35,614 nt of DNA from an uncultured Flavobacterium sp. (GTDB lineage: Bacteria; Bacteroidota; Bacteroidia; Flavobacteriales; Flavobacteriaceae). Of the stretch, positions 24,508-31,142 are shown piece by piece. Under the pieces are notes generated by a model that saw only the letters and a list, made by a program, of their open reading frames with translations, ran no database searches and had not been told where the DNA came from. The position numbers were made by a program, and so were the translations under genes. The stretch covers positions 1-35,614 of the forward strand of contig CAMLFV010000002.1 of NCBI GenBank assembly GCA_946479395.1, in the 5' to 3' direction. Within the stretch, counting starts at the first letter, position 1; every line of letters starts with the position of its first letter.

Positions 24508-24864
24508 TTACTTACCAATAATATCTTTATTTTTTATCTCATTAATAATACTATCAATAGTTTCATCAGTTTTATAATATGTGTTTATTACAGAATTATA
24601 TAAATCAGAAAGTAATGCAAAATTTTCTGCATCTTCTAATAAACTTGCCATTGTATGAATTTGTTTAATTTTCTCACCATTTTCATTATAAATATCTAAA
24701 GAAAAATTATCACCATCTTCATCATTCCATTTGTCAATAGTTAAGGTAGCTTTATTAAGTTGAATTTTAAATTCTCCTTCACCGCTTGTTTTTTGCCAAA
24801 CTGCACCTTTGTTTAGGTTTTTTTCAGTTAATTCCTTAATGAGTATATTTAGTTTATTGTCCAT
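24508..24864 (-). CDS. Hypothetical acidic protein
   Basis: This 118-residue soluble protein matches no family I recognise. It opens with an amphipathic helix (MDNKLNILIKELTEKNLNKG), followed by beta strands with alternating polar and hydrophobic residues (GEGEFKIQLNKATLTIDKW, DNFSLDIYNENGEKI) and a C-terminal helix pair. The overall look (small, acidic, alpha-beta-alpha) is typical of immunity or adaptor proteins, but no function should be inferred from that. Its ATG overlaps the end of the frame-shifted tail of the upstream gene (stop at 24854-24856), so the two were once translationally coupled. Base composition is more AT-rich than the flanking core genes. Confidence 0.65.
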   Translation of the reverse strand: MDNKLNILIKELTEKNLNKGAVWQKTSGEGEFKIQLNKATLTIDKWNDEDGDNFSLDIYNENGEKIKQIHTMASLLEDAENFALLSDLYNSVINTYYKTDETIDSIINEIKNKDIIGK

Positions 24865-25003
24865 CTTGATTAAATTTTAGTTTGTTTTCAAAATTACTTA
24901 AAGTAGTAGATAACTCTTCTAAATTAGAGTTTATTTTTGAATAATTTACAGCTCTATTAGGTTTGAAAATGCTATCTGAAATGTTATTAATATCAATGCT
25001 TAA
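24854..25003 (-). pseudogene. Frame-shifted C-terminal piece of the upstream membrane protein gene
   Basis: This minus-strand frame has no start codon but encodes 49 protein-like residues (LSIDINNISDSIFKPNRAVN ... KFNQDGQ) and ends with a stop that overlaps the ATG of the next gene. It begins exactly where the 25000-25437 frame stops. One added base at about 25003-25004 would join the two into a single protein of about 195 residues. I read it as the cut-off tail of that gene. Confidence 0.55.
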
Positions 25004-25437
25004 TCAACTATTGATTTTTCGTAATCTGAGTGATTTGTAAATTCTAGTAGGTTGTTATTGTGTTTTACTTGTATTAATATTTGTTTCAAATCCTTCATTC
25101 TAATCAGTGATAATTCACTTTTTTGAGAATGTAAATAGCTTTGTATTTCTTGAATAATCTTTATTGATTTAGATATCTCAGATATAGCTAATACATCATT
25201 GACTCTTTGTAACGAAATTTGAACTTCAGTTTGAGTTTTTTCATTAATTTTTTTAATACTTTCTAACTGAAGAAATGCAAGAATTAAACCAAATACAGAA
25301 AGGTATGTTCCGAATAGTGAAATAAAGTTTATTATATTTTTATCAGTTGCTTGTAGATTGTAATAGATGATTATTATTATGAGTAAACCTATAACAAATA
25401 TTAATATTGTGTAATTTCTTATATTATCTAATTTCAT
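25000..25437 (-). CDS. Two-helix membrane protein with coiled coil, probably truncated by a frameshift
   Basis: As read, this is 145 residues. Two membrane segments (about 9-28 and 36-58) are followed by a helical, probably coiled-coil region (SIKKINEKTQTEVQISLQRV and onward). The frame stops at 25000-25002 in KSIVD, but the next frame continues with 49 residues of the same Asn/Ser/Lys-rich helical style and ends in a coupled overlap with the downstream gene. The natural product was therefore probably about 195 residues. The family is not recognised; the layout of a membrane hairpin plus cytosolic coiled coil says only that it is inner-membrane attached. Very AT-rich, as expected for acquired DNA. 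Confidence 0.65.
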   Translation of the reverse strand: MKLDNIRNYTILIFVIGLLIIIIIYYNLQATDKNIINFISLFGTYLSVFGLILAFLQLESIKKINEKTQTEVQISLQRVNDVLAISEISKSIKIIQEIQSYLHSQKSELSLIRMKDLKQILIQVKHNNNLLEFTNHSDYEKSIVD

Positions 25438-25658
25438 TAATTTCTTTATCAGATTAACCGTTTCTGCTAGCTCATAAATATATTAAAGTTTTATCATATC
25501 TAAAAAAATATTTTAAAATATTCATGATTGTGGAATCAAACATATATTCGACAACAAACGCTTACAATCGACTATAAATGATTAACAACCGAATAAAATT
25601 TGGAAGCTGTTGCAACTTTGTACCAGATAATTATTTAATCATTTAAAATTTAAACGCC

Positions 25659-25982
25659 ATGAGTACATTAAGAAACAGTGTTCGTCTTGTAGGAAGAGTA
25701 GGTAACACACCGGAAACAAAAACTTTTGACAACGGTACAAAAGTAACTTTATCGTTAGCAACCAGCGATTTTTATTACAACGATAAAAAAGAAAAAATAG
25801 AAACCACCCAATGGCACAATATTGTAGCGTGGGGCAAAACCGCAGAGCTGATTCAGAAATACGTAGAAAAAGGTAAGGAAATTGCCGTTGAAGGCAAATT
25901 AACTTATCGCACCTACGAAGACAAAGAAGGTGTAAAACGTAGCATTACCGAAATTGTGATTAACGAAGTGTTGTTCTTCTAA
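25659..25982 (+). CDS. ssb: Single-stranded DNA-binding protein, short form
   Basis: This 107-residue protein is a single OB fold of the SSB family: RNSVRLVGRVGNTPETKTFD, TLSLATSDFYYNDKKEKIETT, QWHNIVAWGKTAELIQKYV and KGKEIAVEGKLTYRTYEDKEG are all typical. It ends right after the OB fold (NEVLFF) and lacks the acidic C-terminal tip through which a housekeeping SSB recruits repair and replication proteins. Flavobacteriaceae commonly carry a second, short SSB linked to competence or recombination, so this is probably the paralogue, not the essential copy. It stands alone; the 221 bases upstream hold no feature I can support. Confidence 0.93.
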   Translation: MSTLRNSVRLVGRVGNTPETKTFDNGTKVTLSLATSDFYYNDKKEKIETTQWHNIVAWGKTAELIQKYVEKGKEIAVEGKLTYRTYEDKEGVKRSITEIVINEVLFF

Positions 25983-26023
25983 CTCATTATACGAAGTTAA
26001 GCAATTAGTATTTATTAACGTTT

Positions 26024-26114
26024 CGTCAGTTCGAGCTTGTCGAGAACTTAATTTTCACTTCTCGATAGCCTGTCTTGAGCTTGTCGAAAGGCTTCACTAC
26101 GTTACGAAGTGACG
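26024..26114. repeat. Dispersed inverted repeat, copy 3 (CGTCA...TGACG)
   Basis: It begins CGTCAGTTCGAGCTTGTCGA and ends CTACGTTACGAAGTGACG. The right arm carries an extra inserted half-arm (CCTGTCTTGAGCTTGTCGAA), so the copy is longer than the one at 18127-18205. Confidence 0.75.
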
Positions 26115-26164
26115 ATTTACTAAATATAAATATTTCAATAATGAGTTACAAATAATCAAAAATT

Positions 26165-26192
26165 AAAATCCCGATGCGTCGGGATTTTTTTT
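26165..26192 (+). terminator. Rho-independent terminator upstream of the VOC gene
   Basis: Ten-base arms 26165-26174 and 26179-26188 (AAAATCCCGA/TCGGGATTTT), loop TGCG, then T's. It probably ends the ssb transcript, with the repeat element included in the 3' untranslated part. Confidence 0.85.
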
Positions 26193-26211
26193 ATATTCAC
26201 AAAAAAACAAT

Positions 26212-26604
26212 ATGCACATTCAATTTATTCATACTATTCTGTATGTAGCCGATCAGCAGTTAAGTACCGATTTTTACACCAAGCTATTTCGACAAAATCC
26301 TGAATTAAACGTTCCGGGAATGACGGAATTTCTATTGGCAGAAAACTTTAAATTGGGTTTGATGCCCAATAACGGAATTGCAAAGATTTTAGCCGATAAA
26401 ACACCACATCCCGAATCAGGCACCGGAATTCCTCGATGTGAACTTTACTTTTATGTGGAAGATATTGCATTTGAGTTTACAAACGCAGTAAACACAGGTG
26501 CGAAACTAATCAGTGCTATTCAAGACAGAACTTGGGGCGATAAAGCTTGTTACTTTGCAGATCCAGACGGACATATTATTGTGTTTGCAGAAAAGTTACA
26601 TTAA
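26212..26604 (+). CDS. VOC-family protein (glyoxalase/bleomycin resistance fold)
   Basis: This 130-residue protein has two beta-alpha-beta-beta-beta modules of the vicinal oxygen chelate fold. The first module starts FIHTILYVADQQLSTDFYTK, the second is announced by CELYFYVEDIAFEFTNAVNT, and the C-terminus DPDGHIIVFAEKL is typical, with the Glu in a metal-ligand position. Members include glyoxalases, dioxygenases and antibiotic-binding proteins; the substrate cannot be told. It follows a terminator by 20 bases and stands alone. Confidence 0.88.
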   Translation: MHIQFIHTILYVADQQLSTDFYTKLFRQNPELNVPGMTEFLLAENFKLGLMPNNGIAKILADKTPHPESGTGIPRCELYFYVEDIAFEFTNAVNTGAKLISAIQDRTWGDKACYFADPDGHIIVFAEKLH

Positions 26605-26638
26605 CCGTCGGGTGTAATTAAAACAGATTAAATTTTCA

Positions 26639-26758
26639 CGTCAGTTCGAGTGATTTTTCGTAGTGAAACGGAGAAAAATTGTATCGAGAACTACATAAAA
26701 AGACTTCTCGCTACAAAATTCCTTCCACTTCGTTACAGAAATTTCACTCGAAGTGACG
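26639..26758. repeat. Dispersed inverted repeat, copy 4 (CGTCA...TGACG)
   Basis: This 120-base element runs from CGTCAGTTCGAGTGATTTTT to TTTCACTCGAAGTGACG. The arms pair over the outer CGTCA(G/C)TTCGAGTGA and inner TATCGAGAA/TTCTCG words. It separates the convergent VOC and deacetylase genes and is the longest gene-free copy. Confidence 0.75.
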
Positions 26759-26795
26759 TTTTGAAGTAATTTCACCCAACGGTTTACATTAATAT

Positions 26796-27698
26796 TTAAT
26801 AAAATAAGTCTTTGGCAACTTTAAACGTATTTACATGTGCTTGTAATATGGTTGCTAAATTAGGCGAATAACCGCCGCCCATACTGCATTGAATAGGAAT
26901 GTTATATTTCTTAGCTAATGAAAAAACGTGTTCGTCGCGTTGTTTACAACCGTTAATGGTGCAATTTAGTTTACCTAATTTATCGGTTGCTAAAATATCA
27001 ATACCCGCCTGATAAAAAATAAAATCGGGTTGTTCATTTACAATGATTTTTTCTAAATGGTTTTCTAAAACAGTTAGGTAAATCTCGTCGGTAGTTCCGT
27101 CTTCTAAATCAATATCTATATTTGATTGTTCTTTTTTAAACGGATAATTGCTTTTTCCGTGCATAGAAAAAGTAAAAACATGCGGATTGTTTTTAAAAAT
27201 TTCGGCAGTTCCGTTTCCTTGATGCACATCTAAATCAACAATTAAAATTTTAGAAGCTTTATTGTATTTCAATAAATAAGCTGCCGCGACAGCCTGATCG
27301 TTCAACATACAAAAACCCTCGCCATGACCAGAAAAAGCATGATGCGTGCCCCCGGCAATGTTAAAAGCTACTTTTTGGGTAAAAGCATTTAAAGCTCCGT
27401 CAATGGTACCTTGAACCAAAGTAAGTTCCCGGTCAATTAATTGTTGGCAATGCACAAAACCTGTTTTTCTACGCTCTTTATCGGTTAACTGCAATTGCGT
27501 GTAGCGGTTTACATAATCGGGGTTGTGTGCCAAATAAATATCTTGTAAAGAAGCTTGTGCGGGTTTAAAAAAACAATCTTCTGTAACAATACCTTCTAAC
27601 AACAATTGTTTGGGTAACAACTGGTATTTTTCCATAGGAAACCGATGATTTTCTGGAACAGGATGATTGTATATAGAATGAAACGCTATGGAGAACAT
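26796..27698 (-). CDS. Histone deacetylase-family deacetylase
   Basis: This 300-residue arginase-fold Zn deacetylase has all expected active-site features: the His pair His119-His120 in GGTHHAFSGHGEGFC, the FCMLND loop (129-134), the metal ligands Asp157 and His159 in DLDVHQGNGT, and the third ligand Asp in AGIDILATDKLG. Bacterial members (AcuC, HdaH, acetylpolyamine amidohydrolases) remove acetyl or acyl groups from proteins or small amines; the substrate here is unknown. Its short length fits the single-domain HDAC group common in Bacteroidota. On the minus strand TACCTTTG at 27718-27711 is a fair -7 promoter box close to the start. Confidence 0.92.
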   Translation of the reverse strand: MFSIAFHSIYNHPVPENHRFPMEKYQLLPKQLLLEGIVTEDCFFKPAQASLQDIYLAHNPDYVNRYTQLQLTDKERRKTGFVHCQQLIDRELTLVQGTIDGALNAFTQKVAFNIAGGTHHAFSGHGEGFCMLNDQAVAAAYLLKYNKASKILIVDLDVHQGNGTAEIFKNNPHVFTFSMHGKSNYPFKKEQSNIDIDLEDGTTDEIYLTVLENHLEKIIVNEQPDFIFYQAGIDILATDKLGKLNCTINGCKQRDEHVFSLAKKYNIPIQCSMGGGYSPNLATILQAHVNTFKVAKDLFY

Positions 27699-27761
27699 TT
27701 TGTTTTTTTACAAAGGTAATTCGATTTTTTTAGTAGCTTTATCTAATAACATTTTTTAAAC

Positions 27762-28751
27762 ATGAGAACCAATATTTTATATTTAATACTTTTCAGTTTT
27801 ATTAATATTTTTTCGGTTCAAAGCCAGTTCATTGCAATCTTCCCTGGTTTAGAGCCTAGTGAAGACTATTTTGATGTTAGAGATTATAAATTAGAATATA
27901 ATAATAAAATAAAAGAAAAATTATTTGATGGTCTGGCAGATAAATATAAGGTTCGAATGTTAGTTACTCCGTCTTTTGATTCAGAGTACATATTTCAAAT
28001 AGATGAAATAATAAAAGATTATCAGTTTGAAAAATATGTAGTACGTTTTAATCAAGTGAAATCAAACATTTGGTATGCCAAAGATTATAAAAGGTTAAAG
28101 GTTGAAAAAGCTGAAGCCTCTATGAGTGAAGATGATATTCAATTATTAACAGATGCTTTTGCCGCGATTGTAGATAAAGCTAGGTACGAGAAAAGCAATA
28201 TGATTATAAACGATGGTACAAATTATCTACTAAGTGTTTGGGACGATCATGGTTGGAGAAGCGGAAATGTAAGATCTCCCAACGAAAAAGAAATAAACGA
28301 ACTTATTGATGTTGTTGAAAATTTAATAAAACAAACCCAATCAAAACGAATTATAAAGATTTCTGATTCTGATGAAAATACACTCAATAAAATTATTAAT
28401 GATTCTCAAAGACAACCAACTTCTGCAGATTATGAACTTGTAAGTAGAATTATTAAAGTTATTGAAGACAATGAGAGTGAATATTGCTCGAAATTAAAAG
28501 ATGATAACATAAAGTATATTGAAGGTGCATTACATGAAATTAGAGATACTGCAGCTAAAAATTTAGCATATCATGAATTCAACAAACAAAAATTGAAAAC
28601 GCTTATTCAATATTATTTAGAAGAGTACGTTTCATTCAATACTTTTTCTGGTTATTATGAAGATGTTGAACCTCCTAAAGATTTTATCTTTGAAAAAGAA
28701 GAAAATATTAAAAACAACATTTTTCAACTTATCTTAAAGGAGTTTGATTAA
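27762..28751 (+). CDS. Secreted or periplasmic protein of unknown family
   Basis: This 329-residue protein has a signal peptide (MRTNILYLILFSFINIFSVQSQ) without a lipobox, so it should be exported to the periplasm or beyond. The mature part is acidic, Asn/Lys/Glu-rich and mainly helical towards the C-terminus; I recognise no domain. Segments with some order are an alpha/beta-like front (IAIFPGLEPSEDYFDVRDYK, YKVRMLVTPSFDSEYIF) and WDDHGWRSGNV. It lacks the C-terminal sorting domain used by type IX secretion. It is AT-rich compared with its neighbours and diverges from the deacetylase gene, sharing a 63-base gap. Possibly a recent acquisition. Confidence 0.7.
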   Translation: MRTNILYLILFSFINIFSVQSQFIAIFPGLEPSEDYFDVRDYKLEYNNKIKEKLFDGLADKYKVRMLVTPSFDSEYIFQIDEIIKDYQFEKYVVRFNQVKSNIWYAKDYKRLKVEKAEASMSEDDIQLLTDAFAAIVDKARYEKSNMIINDGTNYLLSVWDDHGWRSGNVRSPNEKEINELIDVVENLIKQTQSKRIIKISDSDENTLNKIINDSQRQPTSADYELVSRIIKVIEDNESEYCSKLKDDNIKYIEGALHEIRDTAAKNLAYHEFNKQKLKTLIQYYLEEYVSFNTFSGYYEDVEPPKDFIFEKEENIKNNIFQLILKEFD

Positions 28752-28767
28752 TATCAATACAATAAAT

Positions 28768-29394
28768 CTACTCATTCAAAATATCCTGAAATAAATCAAA
28801 AAAGCGACCCATATCAATACCATCAACCAAACCGTGATGCGCAAATAAGGCAACATTAAAAAACTTTCGGTCGTTTTTATCAATCATTTTACCAATAGAA
28901 ACTTTGGGCGAACTATCGGGATGTTTAAATCCACGTGCATGCGTTAACGAAGTAAAATTCACCCAGGGAATAGCAGAAAAATGAATAATATTATCACCGT
29001 AATCGTCTTTTGTAAGCAAAGTGGCGGTTTGTTGTACGCGTATTATTTCTTTTTTTACCAATTCTTGAAAAATGGTAAAATCGCTATGATAGATAATATG
29101 CGAAAATCCAAAGGTTTCGTTTTCTTTCAAAACCGTCGATGAAGCATCAATCCGATCGTGCTGAAAAACCTTTCCGTTATCAATTCGCAACTTAAAAGCC
29201 GGCAATTCATTTATAGTTTTCAACGTAGCGTACAAATAGTAAATAAAAAACGATGTTTTTAATTCCTTTGCTTTTTTGTAGGCTTGGGTTACATCCATTT
29301 CAACAGTTAAGCCGTAAAAAGGTTCGTCCATTGCCGAGAAAAATTCAAAATGACTTTTGCGTTTCCAGGTATCTAAATTAATTTCGGTTTTCAT
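28768..29394 (-). CDS. CatA-like acyltransferase
   Basis: This 208-residue protein has the chloramphenicol acetyltransferase fold, with the catalytic HHxxxDG motif as HHGLVDG (residues 186-192) and typical N-terminal features (FFSAMDEPFYGLTVEMDVT, SFFIYYLYATLKTINELPAFKLRI). The conserved length suggests a trimeric cytosolic enzyme using acetyl-CoA. Chromosomal CatA-like proteins occur in many Flavobacteriaceae; real chloramphenicol acetylation cannot be concluded. The start codon overlaps the stop of the HAD hydrolase gene by four bases (ATGA), so the two are co-translated and probably act in one pathway. Confidence 0.88.
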   Translation of the reverse strand: MKTEINLDTWKRKSHFEFFSAMDEPFYGLTVEMDVTQAYKKAKELKTSFFIYYLYATLKTINELPAFKLRIDNGKVFQHDRIDASSTVLKENETFGFSHIIYHSDFTIFQELVKKEIIRVQQTATLLTKDDYGDNIIHFSAIPWVNFTSLTHARGFKHPDSSPKVSIGKMIDKNDRKFFNVALFAHHGLVDGIDMGRFFDLFQDILNE

Positions 29395-30086
29395 AAATTC
29401 AATAAATCTATAAGTTCACTTGCTTTTTCAACAGCGTAAAAATGGTTGTGCACAATTTCATGGTCAATACGTTCGTGTGCCCAAGTGGTGTGAAAAGGCA
29501 CATGCACGGCGGTTGCACCAATGTTTAAAACCGGCAAAACATCAGACTTTAGCGAGTTTCCGATCATTAAAAAGTTTTCGGGTTCAATTTCCAAACGTTT
29601 CAACAGCTTTTCGTAATCTAATTCTTCCTTTTCAACCATTACTTCGATATGATGAAAATAAGCGCCCAAACCCGATAAATGCAACTTACGGTGTTGGTCT
29701 TTTAAATCGCCTTTTGTAGCCACGACCAATTTGTAATTTCCGTGTAGCTTTTTCAAGGTTTCTTCAATATCGTCTAACAAAACCACAGGCTTGTTTAATA
29801 ATTCCTTGCCAATTTCAATGATTTTCTCCATTACTTTGGTCGATACCGTGTGGTTCGAAACCTCGTAAGCCGTTTGCACCATCGATAAAACATACCCTTT
29901 AATGCCGTAACCGTACAACGGCAAATTATCAATCTGCGTTTTAAATAATGCCTGCACCAAACTTTGTTTCGATAAATAATCGCTCATTAAAGCACAAAAT
30001 TTTTCTTCGGCTTCGTCAAAATAAGGCTCGTTAATAAACAGCGTATCGTCTGCATCAAAAGCAATAACTTGGATGTTTTTAATCAT
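29391..30086 (-). CDS. HAD-superfamily hydrolase
   Basis: This 231-residue protein has motif I DADDT (Asp11 nucleophile, Asp13 acid/base) followed by a helical cap of type IA (about residues 18-95). Motif II lies in KLVVATKGD, the conserved Lys of motif III near DYEKLLKRLEI and motif IV in MIGNSLKSDVLPVLNIGA. All catalytic positions are present, so it should be an active phosphatase, probably on a small phosphorylated metabolite. It overlaps the CatA-like gene by four bases. The gene order HAD-CatA seems to recur in the family, but I cannot check this here. Confidence 0.9.
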   Translation of the reverse strand: MIKNIQVIAFDADDTLFINEPYFDEAEEKFCALMSDYLSKQSLVQALFKTQIDNLPLYGYGIKGYVLSMVQTAYEVSNHTVSTKVMEKIIEIGKELLNKPVVLLDDIEETLKKLHGNYKLVVATKGDLKDQHRKLHLSGLGAYFHHIEVMVEKEELDYEKLLKRLEIEPENFLMIGNSLKSDVLPVLNIGATAVHVPFHTTWAHERIDHEIVHNHFYAVEKASELIDLLNL

Positions 30087-30146
30087 TGGGTGAAAGTTTC
30101 CTCAAAGATAAAACCTAATAAATTTCTATCCTTCAAAATTGGTGTT

Positions 30147-30181
30147 TTTGTTAAAAAAAATCGACCAATAATTAAATTTTG
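30147..30181 (+). promoter_or_regulatory. Putative promoter of the small glycine/alanine-rich protein gene
   Basis: TTTG at 30147-30150 and, 23 bases on, AAATTTTG at 30174-30181 (consensus TAnnTTTG, first base off). A transcript starting near 30188 would have a leader of about 19 bases. Confidence 0.35.
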
Positions 30182-30206
30182 TACATTTAATAGAAAAAGA
30201 GAAACT

Positions 30207-30389
30207 ATGAAAAATGTAATTAAACAAGAAATGCAGCAGCTAAATTACGAAGATATAGCTGCTTTGGTAACCACAGGTGCAGCGGCAGGTATTGCCGTAA
30301 CAAAAATTACAGGACATTCAAAATCATTGGGTGCGGCTGTTGGTGTTGGCTTAAGTATGTTGTTTTACGGAATTTTGAAGAGAATTTAA
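30207..30389 (+). CDS. Small glycine/alanine-rich, probably membrane-associated protein
   Basis: This 60-residue protein starts at the ATG at 30207; the upstream open frame from 30069 overlaps the HAD gene and has no protein-like character. The N-terminal 20 residues are amphipathic (MKNVIKQEMQQLNYEDIAAL). The rest is a Gly/Ala-rich hydrophobic stretch (TTGAAAGIAVTKITGHSKSL, then GAAVGVGLSMLFYGILKRI) that could span or insert into the membrane. No family recognised. It stands alone. Confidence 0.6.
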   Translation: MKNVIKQEMQQLNYEDIAALVTTGAAAGIAVTKITGHSKSLGAAVGVGLSMLFYGILKRI

Positions 30390-30487
30390 TCTTTATTTTA
30401 AGTATTTTTAATTCTGTTATATATAATTGATTGAGCTATTTGAAATTTAATTATATTTATCACTAATTTAGTAAAAATCAGTTGTAT

Positions 30488-31060
30488 ATGATGGGTTTTA
30501 AAAATTTGGTGCTAATGTTCGGTGGATCATTATGTGCGTGGATGTGTGGATGTGATGATAATGACGATTATGTTCCATCTGAACCAGAAAATAAGGTGTC
30601 AGTATTAATTGTTGATGATTTAACCAATAATTTCGAGGGCGGAAAGGTTTATCATTATCATGAACATTATCCAACGTATAATTTAACGGTTGAAAATATT
30701 CCGCCGGCTGATGTAGGATATATTAAGGTTCATTATACCGAAGGAAATCAGTTGATTTATCATGCAACGCAGGTTTTTATGGGTAGTGGAGAAATAATTG
30801 TTCCAAACCCGATAACGCCTCCGCAAGATTTTGACCGAGTTCTAACCGAAGATTTTATGGCGTTACCGAATGACGCTGTGGAATTAACAAATGCACCGTC
30901 GCCAGCCGGTAAAGCACAGGAAAAATGGGCACAAATTCAAAATTTGGAAGTTGTTCGCTATGCCTTGCAAAACAGCAATGGTAAAGTGCATTATTTTAGG
31001 CAGGTTTTTGATTCTGGTTTGGTAGAAAACGCCAAATGGATTTTTATTGTAAAAAATTAA
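30488..31060 (+). CDS. Hypothetical lipoprotein
   Basis: This 190-residue protein starts at the ATG at 30488 (or the next codon, 30491). The signal peptide ends in WMCGC, with lipid-carrying Cys22 followed by DDNDD, an acidic stretch often seen on surface-exposed Bacteroidota lipoproteins. The mature protein is beta-rich (VSVLIVDDLTNN, YNLTVENIPPADVGYIKVHY) and may be an Ig-like or jelly-roll fold; I recognise no family. It has its own terminator and no clear operon partner. Confidence 0.75.
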   Translation: MMGFKNLVLMFGGSLCAWMCGCDDNDDYVPSEPENKVSVLIVDDLTNNFEGGKVYHYHEHYPTYNLTVENIPPADVGYIKVHYTEGNQLIYHATQVFMGSGEIIVPNPITPPQDFDRVLTEDFMALPNDAVELTNAPSPAGKAQEKWAQIQNLEVVRYALQNSNGKVHYFRQVFDSGLVENAKWIFIVKN

Positions 31061-31084
31061 GGTTGCCAAGTGCAGCCTTTTTTA
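31059..31084 (+). terminator. Rho-independent terminator after the hypothetical lipoprotein gene
   Basis: Arms 31059-31066 (AAGGTTGC) and 31072-31079 (GCAGCCTT, one G-T pair) around a five-base loop, then T's. The stem overlaps the stop codon. Confidence 0.75.
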
Positions 31085-31142
31085 TTGATTTTCTAAAATA
31101 AACTTTTATTTTAGCAGTTAAAACAAACTAAAACTTTCAACT

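Noticed and set aside
5518..26758. CRISPR array.
   Set aside because: The repeats are kilobases apart, palindromic and of variable length, with no regular spacers and no cas genes.
28768..29394. Genuine chloramphenicol resistance gene.
   Set aside because: The fold and HHxxxDG motif are shared by many chromosomal acyltransferases, and the coupled HAD gene points to metabolism.
30069..30206. Longer start for the small Gly/Ala-rich protein.
   Set aside because: The extra part overlaps the HAD gene and the likely promoter and is not protein-like.
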